Below are positions 11,603 to 19,776 of a stretch of DNA of 27,218 nt, in pieces; position 1 is the stretch's first letter; the number at the start of each line of letters is the position of its first letter. The translations under genes and the position numbers were made by a program. Below the pieces are notes generated by a model, which worked only from the letters and a program-made list of their open reading frames with translations, made no database searches and had not been told where the DNA came from. Source of the stretch: a virus. The stretch lies in IMG/VR virus record IMGVR_UViG_3300034061_001833, positions 1-27,218 of that record; one strand, 5' to 3'.

Positions 11603-13826
11603 TCTTTACTATGTAGTTGAGGACTATATTCCTAAGAAAACAATTTCGACTAAGAACCGCAATCGTAGTTGGGTATATGGATATGACCCACAGCACGATG
11701 TTGTCGTTATATCTAAGACAGGTCAGATTGGAGATGTTCTCAATATCAGGGGTCTTCACATAGCATTGCCTGCTGTACCGGAACAGTGTCTTCAAAGACA
11801 CACTAAAGCATCTGAGCAATATTGGGAAAGAGAAGAACTTCCTGTTCCTCTATCCAAAATCAATTCAATCTTTCAGTGGAATGAGATGCCCAATCAGTTT
11901 AAGAATAGTTGGGTGGATTACATTGAGGAACAGTTTGACAGAAGAGAGCAAGGGCTATGGTTCATGAACAATGGACAGCCCACTTATATCACGGGAGCAC
12001 ACTATATGTATCTGCAGTGGTCCAAGATTGATATAGGATACCCTGACTTCAGGGAAGCAAATAGAATACTGTACATCTTTTGGGAAGCCTGTAAGGCTGA
12101 CATTCGTTCTTTCGGAATGATATATCTCAAGATAAGGCGTTCAGGATTCTCCTTCATGTCATCATCTGAATGCGTAAACATTGCAACCCTTGCAAGAGAT
12201 GCTCGCATAGGTATATTGTCTAAGACGGGAGCAGACGCTAAGAAGATGTTTACCGACAAGGTGGTCCCTATCAGCACGAACCTTCCATTCTTTTTCAAGC
12301 CTGTGCAAGATGGTATGGATAAGCCAAAGACAGAGTTGGCATATCGTGTACCTGCTTCTAAGATTACCAAGAAGAATATGTCCGAGACATCGAATGATGA
12401 GATGGATGGCTTGGATACCACAATCGATTGGAAGAACACAGAGGAAAACTCATATGATGGTGAGAAGCTACTGTTCTTAGCGCATGATGAAAGCGGGAAG
12501 TGGGTGAAGCCCGTAAACATCCTGAACAATTGGCGTGTTACTAAAACGTGTCTGCGTCTTGGTAGCAAGATTATTGGTAAGTGCATGATGGGTTCAACAT
12601 CAAACGCATTGTCAAAGGGTGGTGACAACTTCAAGAAGATGTATGAGGACTCACGTGTGTCCTCAAGAAATGCCAACGGTCAAACAAAGTCAGGTCTATA
12701 CGCACTGTTCATTCCTATGGAGTGGAACATGGAAGGCTTCATAGATAGGTATGGTATGCCTGTGCTACGTAAGCCGACTCAACCTGTTCGTGGAGTTGAC
12801 GACAATTGGATTATGAACGGGGCTATTGACTATTGGGAAGCTGAAGTAGAATCTCTGAAGTCTGATGCAGATGCATTGAACGAATTCTATCGTCAGTTTC
12901 CAAGAACAGAGTCCCATGCTTTCAGAGATGAGAGCAAAGCTGCACTATTCAATCTAACCAAGATTTATCAGCAGATAGATTACAATGACTCGTTAATTCA
13001 AGAGCACCACATGACTCGTGGTTCTTTCCATTGGAAAGATGGGATAAAAGACTCAAAGGTTATATGGTCCCCTGACTCACGTGGCAGGTTCTTGGTGTCT
13101 TGGATACCCGGAAAGAATTATCAAAACAGAGTTATTGACCGCAATGGAATGAAGTTTCCCGGCAATGACCACATGGGCGCATTCGGTTGTGACTCATATG
13201 ACATATCAGGTGTTGTTGTTGGCAAAGGTTCCAATGGTGCATTGCATGGATTGACAGGATACCATGTTGATGAGGGACCTATAAATACTTTCTTCCTTGA
13301 ATACATTGCTCGTCCACAGACTGCAGAGATATTCTTTGAAGAGGTGTTGATGGCAATAGCATTTTATGGAATGCCTATCTTGGTGGAGAATAACAAGCCA
13401 AGACTTTTGTACCATTTAAAGAACAGAGGATACAGAGGGTTCTGTCTCAATCGTCCTGACAAGCCATACACAAAGCTGTCTAAGACTGAACGTGAGCTTG
13501 GTGGTATACCGAACTCATCAGAAGATGTTAAGCAGGCACACGCAGCAGCGATTGAGTCTTACATTGAGAAGCATATCGGTCTTGACTTAGAAGGAAAGTA
13601 TAGGGACCCTGAAGAGATGGGCACTATGCCATTCGTGCGCACATTGGAAGATTGGGCTAAATTTGACATAAACAATCGTACAATGTTTGACGCATCTATC
13701 AGTTCGGGATTGGCAATTATGGCAACTCAAAAACATCTGTATCAACCTGAGAAAACACAATCAAAAATTAGCATTAACTTTGCTACATATAACAACAAGG
13801 GGACTATAAGCCAAATCAATAGATGA
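11538..13826 (+). CDS. terL: terminase large subunit (TerL)
   Basis: This is the DNA-packaging motor ATPase and headful or end nuclease (762 aa). The ATPase has a deviant Walker A at residues 198-205 (KIRRSGFS, lacking the classic GK[ST]), Walker B with Asp317-Glu318 after LLFLAH, and a coupling motif GSTS at 352-355. The RNase-H-like nuclease shows Asp552 (FGCDSYD), Glu617 (ILVENNK) and Asp718 (TMFDASISSG). The N-terminal WVYGYDPQHDVVVISKTGQIGDVLNIRGLHI section is typical of crAss-like and related Bacteroidota phages, from memory. Starts at 11538, 11544 and 11550 are all possible; 11538 has GAAGGG just upstream. It overlaps the small-terminase candidate by 65 bases and the portal gene by ATGA. 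Confidence 0.92.
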   Translation: MTMEMESLNQNKGLQNEGQENSLYYVVEDYIPKKTISTKNRNRSWVYGYDPQHDVVVISKTGQIGDVLNIRGLHIALPAVPEQCLQRHTKASEQYWEREELPVPLSKINSIFQWNEMPNQFKNSWVDYIEEQFDRREQGLWFMNNGQPTYITGAHYMYLQWSKIDIGYPDFREANRILYIFWEACKADIRSFGMIYLKIRRSGFSFMSSSECVNIATLARDARIGILSKTGADAKKMFTDKVVPISTNLPFFFKPVQDGMDKPKTELAYRVPASKITKKNMSETSNDEMDGLDTTIDWKNTEENSYDGEKLLFLAHDESGKWVKPVNILNNWRVTKTCLRLGSKIIGKCMMGSTSNALSKGGDNFKKMYEDSRVSSRNANGQTKSGLYALFIPMEWNMEGFIDRYGMPVLRKPTQPVRGVDDNWIMNGAIDYWEAEVESLKSDADALNEFYRQFPRTESHAFRDESKAALFNLTKIYQQIDYNDSLIQEHHMTRGSFHWKDGIKDSKVIWSPDSRGRFLVSWIPGKNYQNRVIDRNGMKFPGNDHMGAFGCDSYDISGVVVGKGSNGALHGLTGYHVDEGPINTFFLEYIARPQTAEIFFEEVLMAIAFYGMPILVENNKPRLLYHLKNRGYRGFCLNRPDKPYTKLSKTERELGGIPNSSEDVKQAHAAAIESYIEKHIGLDLEGKYRDPEEMGTMPFVRTLEDWAKFDINNRTMFDASISSGLAIMATQKHLYQPEKTQSKISINFATYNNKGTISQINR
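11786..11801 (+). repeat. 16-bp dyad repeat, copy 2
   Basis: The same 16 bases as 4520-4535 and 18895-18910, in the same orientation, here inside terL (codons near residue 85). The flanks give an extended AGTGTC...GACACaCT dyad. Confidence 0.95.
13775..13782 (+). promoter_or_regulatory. possible -7 promoter element inside the end of terL, for the portal gene
   Basis: TAACTTTG followed by C, the same nonamer found before the scaffold gene and the 4697 gene. It lies 41 bases before the portal ATG but within terL coding sequence, so chance occurrence is possible. Confidence 0.4.
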
Positions 13827-16258
13827 AAGATGTCAAGATAGGTATATCGTCTGTAGGATTCCCAAGTCAATTCGTGTCCGATGCCGAGAAGAACACGGAG
13901 CAATTCGGGCTACAGATAGGACAAGCCATTCAATATGAGTGGTTTCGTAAAGATGGGAATCAATGCAGGTATTATAGTCAGTGGAGAGATTTCCATAGGC
14001 TACGTTTGTACGCACGAGGCGAGCAACCAACTCAGAAGTACAAGGATGAGCTTGCAATAAACGGAGACCTTTCGTATCTAAACTTGGATTGGACACCTGT
14101 TCCTATCATACCCAAGTTCGTTGACATTGTGGTAAACGGTATGACTGACCGCTTGTTCAAGGTGAAGGCATATGCTCAAGATGCTATGTCTCAAGCTAAG
14201 AGAAGCAAGTATCAGGATATGGTAGAGGGACAGATGGTTGCCAAGGACCTTCTTCAAAACATTCAGGAGCAGACGGGTGTGAATCCATTCACAATGAATC
14301 CTGATGAGCTACCAACTTCGGATGAAGAGTTGTCATTGTATATGCAGCTCAATTATAAACCGGCAATTGAGATAGCAGAAGAGGAAGCAATCAATACCAT
14401 TCTTGATGAGAATAACTATGAGTACACCAAGCAGCAGTCAAACTATGACTTGATGACCATAGGTATATCTGTTCAGAAGCATGAGTTTCTTCCCGGTGCA
14501 GGCGTTCAAATATCATACGTTGACCCTGCCAATGTTGTATACAGTTACACAGAAGACCCTTACTTCAGAGACTGTTTCTATTGGGGTGAGATTAAGACAT
14601 TGCCAATAACTGAGCTTATGAAGATTGACCAATCTCTTACTAAAGAGGACTTGGAAGAAATCTCTAAGTACAGTCAGAGTTGGTATGATTACTACAATGT
14701 AGCTCAATACTATGAGAATAGCATTTTTTATCGTGATACTTGTACTCTCCTTTACTTTAACTATAAGACTACAAAGAAGATTGTCTACAAGAAGAAGATT
14801 TTAGACAATGGCGCAACTCGCATGGTGGAGAAAGATGATACCTTTAATCCACCTGTAGAGATGATGGAAGATGGTCGCTTTGAGAAAGTAGAGAAGACTA
14901 TTGATGTATGGTACAATGGTATTATGGTTATGGGAACCAATATCCTATTGAAGTGGGAGTTGGCTGAGAACATGGTTCGTCCTAAGTCAGCATCACAACA
15001 CGCATTGCCAAACTATGTAGCTGTGGCTCCAAGGATGTACAAGGGTGTGATTGAGTCATTGGTTAGAAGGATGATTCCTTTTGCTGACTTGATTCAGATG
15101 ACCCACTTGAAACTGCAGCAGGTTATTGCAAGAGTTGTTCCTGATGGTGTATTCATCGATGCAGATGGTCTTAATGAGGTTGACTTGGGAACAGGCAACG
15201 CATACAACCCTGAAGATGCATTGAGGTTGTACTTCCAAACAGGTAGTGTTATTGGTAGGTCATATACTCAGGACGGTGAGTTCAACAATGCCCGTGTTCC
15301 AATCACGGAGTTGAACAGTAGCTCAGGAGCATCTAAAGCACAAATGCTTATCAGCAACTACAACCATTACATGGATATGATTCGTTCCGTTACAGGATTG
15401 AATGAAGCTCGTGATGGTTCTGACCCGGACCCGCATTCTTTGGTTGGTGTTCAGAAGTTGGCTGCACTTAACTCTAATACCGCTACACGCCACATCCTTG
15501 ATGGAAGTCTATTCCTGTATAAGTCAATTGCAGAGGCATTGACATACAGAGTATCTGACATCCTTGAGTATGCTGACTTCAAAGATGACTTTGCCAATAA
15601 GATAGGCAAGTACAATGTGAGCATCTTGAATGACATAAAGGACTTGTACATCTATGACTTCGGAATCTTTATCGATATATCTCCTGATGAAGAGCAGAAG
15701 GCACAGCTTGAGCAGAACATTCAGATGGCTTTGCAGAAGGGCGACATCAATCTTGAGGATGCAATTGACATACGTGAGTTGAAAAACATGAAGCTCGCTA
15801 ATCAGTTGCTCAAGTTGAAGCGTGTCAAGAAGCAGGAACGTGAGGAGAAGATGATGATGCAGAAGCAAGCTATGACTGCTCAACAACAATTGAAGTCTCA
15901 AGAGATGGCTGCTCAATTGGCTGTTCAGAAAATCGAAATGGAGACCCGTCAGAAGATGCAGTTGAAGCAAGCAGAGATTGCATTCGAGATGGAGAAGATG
16001 AACAACGAAGCCAATCTGAAGAGCAAGCTTATGTCTGAGGAGTTCAACTACAACATTCAGTTAGCTAAGATGAATGGTGGCGAGTTGTCAAGAAGAGAGA
16101 TGGCGAAAGAAGAAGCTAAATCAAAACGCATAAGCCAACAAAACACTGAGCAGTCACAGTTGATTAATCAGCGCAAGTTGAATTTACCACCACAGAATTT
16201 CGAATCAAACGAGGATTCACTTGATGGTTTTGACTTGGCTGAATTCTCTCCTCGATAA
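13823..16258 (+). CDS. portal protein (811 aa)
   Basis: The dodecameric portal sits at one capsid vertex, docks the terminase and conducts DNA. The N-terminal 120 residues (YYSQWRDFHRLRLYARGEQ..., DWTPVPIIPKFVDIVVNGMTDRLFKVK) are characteristic of portals of crAss-like and related podoviruses as I know them. The middle region carries SYVDPANVVYSYTEDPYFRDCFYWGE and a stem/wing zone near SLVRRMIPFADLIQMTHLKLQQ. Residues about 620-770 form a long glutamine- and lysine-rich coiled coil that would build the barrel inside the head. The C-terminus is acidic (EDSLDGFDLAEFSPR). The length fits large portals with a barrel. The start overlaps the terL stop by ATGA. The identification rests on pattern and gene order. 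Confidence 0.88.
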   Translation: MKDVKIGISSVGFPSQFVSDAEKNTEQFGLQIGQAIQYEWFRKDGNQCRYYSQWRDFHRLRLYARGEQPTQKYKDELAINGDLSYLNLDWTPVPIIPKFVDIVVNGMTDRLFKVKAYAQDAMSQAKRSKYQDMVEGQMVAKDLLQNIQEQTGVNPFTMNPDELPTSDEELSLYMQLNYKPAIEIAEEEAINTILDENNYEYTKQQSNYDLMTIGISVQKHEFLPGAGVQISYVDPANVVYSYTEDPYFRDCFYWGEIKTLPITELMKIDQSLTKEDLEEISKYSQSWYDYYNVAQYYENSIFYRDTCTLLYFNYKTTKKIVYKKKILDNGATRMVEKDDTFNPPVEMMEDGRFEKVEKTIDVWYNGIMVMGTNILLKWELAENMVRPKSASQHALPNYVAVAPRMYKGVIESLVRRMIPFADLIQMTHLKLQQVIARVVPDGVFIDADGLNEVDLGTGNAYNPEDALRLYFQTGSVIGRSYTQDGEFNNARVPITELNSSSGASKAQMLISNYNHYMDMIRSVTGLNEARDGSDPDPHSLVGVQKLAALNSNTATRHILDGSLFLYKSIAEALTYRVSDILEYADFKDDFANKIGKYNVSILNDIKDLYIYDFGIFIDISPDEEQKAQLEQNIQMALQKGDINLEDAIDIRELKNMKLANQLLKLKRVKKQEREEKMMMQKQAMTAQQQLKSQEMAAQLAVQKIEMETRQKMQLKQAEIAFEMEKMNNEANLKSKLMSEEFNYNIQLAKMNGGELSRREMAKEEAKSKRISQQNTEQSQLINQRKLNLPPQNFESNEDSLDGFDLAEFSPR

Positions 16259-16277
16259 GTATAAAAAATTTTTCTAT

Positions 16278-16285
16278 TAACTTTG
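16278..16285 (+). promoter_or_regulatory. -7 promoter element for scaffold and capsid genes
   Basis: TAACTTTG lies in the 44-base gap after the portal gene, 17 bases upstream of the ATG at 16303. It would drive the scaffold-like and major capsid genes at high level. Confidence 0.7.
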
Positions 16286-16302
16286 CATAAAAATCATATC
16301 AA

Positions 16303-17400
16303 ATGGAATTTAAAGTAAGAGAAGTAACCGGAGAAGAAAAGGGCATTGCTGAAAAAGAACAAGAGTTGCTCGACAAGCACGAGCAGAACTTGAACGGTGA
16401 TGAAGGTAAAGCAGAAGGAGATGGTATTCAAGTTGAATTGCCACCCGCTGCAGAAACCGAAAAGCCTGCAAGCCTAAAGGAAGAGGACGTTCTTTCATAT
16501 ATTAAAGAAAGGTACAACAAGGACATCAGCTCATTCGATGAGTTGATTGCTGCACGTAACAGCAACGAAGAGTTGCCTGAAGATGTGTCAGCATTCTTGA
16601 AGTACAAAAAAGAAACGGGTCGTGGAATCCAAGACTTCTTGAAATTGCAAGAGGACTTCGATACTATGGACCCTGACCAAATGCTAAAGCAGTATTTCTT
16701 GGCAACTGAGGATGGTCTTGATGAAGATGACATTGAGGCTATGATGGAAGACTTCAGCTACAATGAAGACTTGGATGACGAGTCAGATGTCAAGAGAGCT
16801 AAATTGGCGAAGAAAAAAGCTATTGCTAAGGCTAAGACTTATTTCACGGAGCAACAGGAAAAGTACAAACAACCCCTTGAGTCAAGAACGGTTGGTATCC
16901 CTGAAGCCGAGAAGGAAGAGTATGAGGCTTACAAGCAATATTTAAAACAGGCTAACACTGCAGGTGAGGAGCAAGAGAGGAAACGTGAGTGGTTCCAACA
17001 GAAAACTGACGAAGTATTCAGTCAAGAGTTCAAAGGTTTTGAGTTCGATGTAAATGACAGAAAACTTGTTTTTGCTCCCGGTGATGCCACTGAGTTGAAG
17101 AAGGTCCAATCAACCCCAATGAACTTTATCAATAAGTACTTGGATGAGAGTGGTCTGATGAAAGACGCAGTAGGTTATCATAAGTCGTTAGCCATCGCAA
17201 TGAACCCCGAAAAATTTGCCAAGTTCTTTTATGAGCAGGGCATGGCAGATGCCACAGAAGATGTGACACGTAAGATAAAGAATGTTAATATGTCGGAACG
17301 TAAAGCACCGGAAGCGGTAAATAAGGGGGGAGTGCAAATACGAGAAGTAAACGCAGGCTCAGGTCGTGGGTTGAAAATCAAAAGTGCAAAAAGAATATAA
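16303..17400 (+). CDS. probable scaffolding protein (365 aa)
   Basis: It has the features expected of a head scaffold: it lies directly between portal and major capsid genes, is highly charged, mostly helical, and has a basic C-terminus (KNVNMSERKAPEAVN...GRGLKIKSAKRI). Residues 1-60 are glutamate-rich and disordered-looking. KEEDVLSYIKERYNKDISSFDELI and DFDTMDPDQMLKQYFLA are short helical modules. KRAKLAKKKAIAKAKTYFTEQQEKYKQ is a long basic helix. No protease motif is seen. Proteins with 'LKEEDVLSYIKER...IDSFDEL' hold this place in related phages. The promoter at 16278 precedes it, and the capsid gene follows after 23 bases. Confidence 0.75.
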   Translation: MEFKVREVTGEEKGIAEKEQELLDKHEQNLNGDEGKAEGDGIQVELPPAAETEKPASLKEEDVLSYIKERYNKDISSFDELIAARNSNEELPEDVSAFLKYKKETGRGIQDFLKLQEDFDTMDPDQMLKQYFLATEDGLDEDDIEAMMEDFSYNEDLDDESDVKRAKLAKKKAIAKAKTYFTEQQEKYKQPLESRTVGIPEAEKEEYEAYKQYLKQANTAGEEQERKREWFQQKTDEVFSQEFKGFEFDVNDRKLVFAPGDATELKKVQSTPMNFINKYLDESGLMKDAVGYHKSLAIAMNPEKFAKFFYEQGMADATEDVTRKIKNVNMSERKAPEAVNKGGVQIREVNAGSGRGLKIKSAKRI

Positions 17401-17423
17401 ACCCTTAAAATAAACAAAAAACA

Positions 17424-18872
17424 ATGGCAGTTCTATCAACTCCCGGATTTCAGTTGCAGCCCTCAGCAGAGCAGGTTGCCTTGTCCACCAACTACATTAC
17501 CAACTTCAACTTCTTGAATCAGTATCTTCCTGATACTTATGAGAAAGAATTTGAACGCTATGGTAACCGCACCGTAGCATCCTTCCTTCGTATGGTAGGT
17601 GCTGAGATGCCTTCTAACTCTGACCAAATAAAATGGGCAGAACAAGGTCGTCTTCACACCAAGTACGTGGATGTTACCACTACTGTTTTGACCACCGCAG
17701 ACAGTGCCACTTTCACAGTCAATGACTTGAACGTATCAGGCATCGCAATTCGTCCCGGTCAGACCGTTATGATTACCCCTAACGTAGCAGGTCCTACTCA
17801 AAACAAAGGTATCGTTACCGCAGTTAACACTACGGCTGCTACCTTTACTGTAGCCTTCTACGAAGCAAGTGGTATCACCAACGCTTCAGCAGCAAACAAA
17901 TTCACCGTATTCGTTTACGGTTCTGAATTCAAAAAAGGTACTTCAGGAATGGTTGGCTCTTTGGAAGCAGAAGACGAAATCTTCAGCAACTCTCCAATCA
18001 TCATCAAAGACAAGTATGCCGTATCAGGTTCTGACATGGCTCAGATTGGATGGATTGAAGTAACCACCGAGAATGGTGCTACAGGTTACCTGTGGTACTT
18101 GAAGTCAGAGCACGAGACTCGTCTTCGTTTCGAAGATTACCTTGAGACCGCTATGTTGGAAGCTGTTCCTGCAGAAACAGGTTCAGGTGTTGCTAACGCA
18201 TCACTCAACCCAACCTATGGTAACAAAGGTTCTGAGGGCGTATTCTACGTGGTAAACTCACGTGGTAACGTATGGGGTGCAGGTGCTCCAACCACCTTGG
18301 CTGACTTTGATACTATCGTTACTCGTCTTGACAAGCAGGGTTCTATCGAAGAGAATGTTCTTTTCGTTAACCGTGAGTTCTCTTTCGACATTGACGATAT
18401 GTTGGCTACCCTTAACGGTTTCAACGGAACAGGTGTTGCTAACTCAGCTTCATTCGGTTTGTTCGACAACGATACCGACATGGCTTTGAATCTTGGCTTC
18501 AGCGGATTCCGCAGAGGTTATGACTTCTACAAGTCTGATTGGAAGTATCTGAATGACCCAAGCTTGCGGGGTGGTTTGACCTTGTCTACTTCAGGTGCTA
18601 CTACCGCAAACGTAATTACCGGTATGCTTGTTCCTGCAGGTTCAACTACTGTGTATGACCAAATCCTTGGTAAAAATGCGAAGCGTCCTTTCCTTCACGT
18701 GCGTTACCGTGCGTCTGAAACTGAGGACCGCAGATACAAAACTTGGATTACGGGTTCTGCCGGTGGTGCTCAGACAAGCGACCTTGATGCAATGGAAGTT
18801 CACTTCCTCTCTGAACGTGCCGTGTGCACATTGGGAGCTAACAACTTCTTCTTGTTCCGCTACGGAGCATAA
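17424..18872 (+). CDS. major capsid protein (HK97-type fold), 482 aa
   Basis: The N-terminal segment ALSTNYITNFNFLNQYLPDTYEKEFERYGNRTVASFLRMVGAEMPSNSDQIKWAEQGR (about residues 19-74) is the opening of the crAss-like/related podovirus capsid protein as I recall it. A strand-rich insert at about 82-165 (VTTTVLTTADSATFTVND...GQTVMI...AATFTVAF) looks like an added beta-sandwich domain. The core resumes with KKGTSGMVGSLEAEDEIFSNSPIIIKDKYAVSGSDMAQIGW and runs through REFSFDIDDML to DLDAMEVHFLSERAVCTLGANNFFLFRY. Codons ending in C (ACC, TTC, AAC, GGT/CGT) are commoner than in neighbours, as in highly expressed genes. A strong terminator follows. The capsid assignment is firm; the exact lineage is provisional. 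Confidence 0.93.
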   Translation: MAVLSTPGFQLQPSAEQVALSTNYITNFNFLNQYLPDTYEKEFERYGNRTVASFLRMVGAEMPSNSDQIKWAEQGRLHTKYVDVTTTVLTTADSATFTVNDLNVSGIAIRPGQTVMITPNVAGPTQNKGIVTAVNTTAATFTVAFYEASGITNASAANKFTVFVYGSEFKKGTSGMVGSLEAEDEIFSNSPIIIKDKYAVSGSDMAQIGWIEVTTENGATGYLWYLKSEHETRLRFEDYLETAMLEAVPAETGSGVANASLNPTYGNKGSEGVFYVVNSRGNVWGAGAPTTLADFDTIVTRLDKQGSIEENVLFVNREFSFDIDDMLATLNGFNGTGVANSASFGLFDNDTDMALNLGFSGFRRGYDFYKSDWKYLNDPSLRGGLTLSTSGATTANVITGMLVPAGSTTVYDQILGKNAKRPFLHVRYRASETEDRRYKTWITGSAGGAQTSDLDAMEVHFLSERAVCTLGANNFFLFRYGA

Positions 18873-18889
18873 TCGTAAAAAACTAAATT

Positions 18890-18920
18890 GGGGGGTGTCT
18901 TCAAAGACACTCCCCTATTT
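18890..18920 (+). terminator. hairpin terminator after the major capsid gene
   Basis: GGGGGGTGTC at 18890-18899 pairs with GACACTCCCC at 18906-18915 (one G-T wobble) around TTCAAA, then TATTTTAAATT. The T-tract is weak, so it may act as a partial terminator or as a 3' stabiliser of the abundant capsid mRNA. Confidence 0.7.
18895..18910 (+). repeat. 16-bp dyad repeat, copy 3
   Basis: The same 16 bases as copies 1 and 2. Here the dyad forms the top of the capsid-gene terminator hairpin, in non-coding DNA. Confidence 0.95.
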
Positions 18921-18946
18921 TAAATTCAAATTATATCTTATCAAAA

Positions 18947-19702
18947 ATGAAAAAAGTAAAATTAGAAGCAAAGGACAGGTACTACCGCCTTCGCAACGAA
19001 CTCGCACCGCTATCCTACACGATTGCTACACGCAATTCCCGTAGATACCCTCTCCTTTGGTATGATGAAGAGAAGAACCAAAACCGTCCTCTTCGTTATG
19101 CAATTAACCAAAAGTCCCCATTCGAGGACGAGCAGGATGGTAACGCCATCATTGAGCCAATCACATTTGAGGGAGGCTTCCTATTTGTTCCAAGAACCAA
19201 CCCTGTACTTCAAGAGTTCCTGTATTACCATCCTCAATCAAATGTAATATTTGAAGAGGTTGACAGTGAACGTGACGCACAGCAAGTTGTTGAGGAGCTT
19301 ACTGCAGAAGTAGATGCATTGATTGCTGCACGTGAGATGACCATTGAGCAACTTGAGACAGTTGGTCGTGTGCTCTTCCAACGTGACACCACCAAGGTAA
19401 CTACTGCTGAGTTGAAGCGTGACATCTTGGTGTATGCTCGCAACTATCCTAAGCAGTTCATTGATGCTCTTGAGGACCCAATGCTGAAGCTTCAATCAAG
19501 TGTCCATATCTTCTTTGATAATGGCTTGTTGGGATTCCGCAATGGCAACAAAGAGGTGTGGTACAACACTCCAACCAACAAGAAGAAGATGCTTACCGTA
19601 CCATATGGCGAAGACGCATATGTATTGGTAGCACTCTACTTGAAGTCTGATGAGGGAATCGAAGCTCTGAAGATGTTGGAATTCCACCTGAACGGAGAGT
19701 AA
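18947..19702 (+). CDS. unknown protein downstream of the capsid gene, probable head/neck protein (251 aa)
   Basis: The first 100 residues are strand-rich and aromatic (YYRLRNELAPLSYTIATRNSRRYPLLWYDEEK, EPITFEGGFLFVPRTNPVLQEFLYYHP). A central helical segment (AEVDALIAAREMTIEQLETVGRVLFQRDTTKVTTAELKRDILVYARNYPKQFIDAL, about 118-175) has the look of a small HeH/LEM-like helical module. The C-terminal part (SSVHIFFDNGLLGFRNGNKEVWYNT) is followed by a short helix. No known fold is certain. The 74-base gap after the capsid gene contains a terminator, so this gene probably lies in the read-through part of the capsid transcript. Position suggests a head or connector part. Confidence 0.65.
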   Translation: MKKVKLEAKDRYYRLRNELAPLSYTIATRNSRRYPLLWYDEEKNQNRPLRYAINQKSPFEDEQDGNAIIEPITFEGGFLFVPRTNPVLQEFLYYHPQSNVIFEEVDSERDAQQVVEELTAEVDALIAAREMTIEQLETVGRVLFQRDTTKVTTAELKRDILVYARNYPKQFIDALEDPMLKLQSSVHIFFDNGLLGFRNGNKEVWYNTPTNKKKMLTVPYGEDAYVLVALYLKSDEGIEALKMLEFHLNGE

Positions 19703-19721
19703 CCATAAACCATGTTAAATA

Positions 19722-19750
19722 AGAGAGGGGATTTACCCCTCTTTTTTTTT
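19722..19750 (+). terminator. Rho-independent terminator after the head genes
   Basis: AGAGGGG at 19724-19730 pairs with CCCCTCT at 19736-19742 around an ATTTA loop, extended by a G-T and A-T pairs, and embedded in an unbroken T-run to 19750. The next promoter's -7 element begins 4 bases later. Confidence 0.9.
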
Positions 19751-19753
19751 ACG

Positions 19754-19761
19754 TATCTTTG
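19754..19761 (+). promoter_or_regulatory. -7 promoter element for the neck/tail genes
   Basis: TATCTTTG fits TAnnTTTG. It follows the T-run of the preceding terminator directly and is 15 bases from the ATG at 19777, giving a leader of about 9 bases. Confidence 0.7.
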
Positions 19762-19776
19762 TAGAAAGAGAAAAGG

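Noticed and set aside
12002-12676. Long minus-strand open frame inside terL (224 codons)
   Set aside because: It lies entirely opposite a conserved terminase domain, and its translation shows no recognisable motif.
2050-14503. A 15-bp identity between 2050-2064 (groEL) and 14489-14503 (portal)
   Set aside because: Both spell Leu-Pro-Gly-Ala-Gly with the same common codons; five residues and 15 bases are plausible by codon preference and I see no dyad or extension.
15524-15970. Minus-strand open frame inside the portal coiled coil (148 codons), leucine- and histidine-rich
   Set aside because: The leucines are the complement of the Gln/Lys codons of the portal coiled coil; it is a shadow frame.
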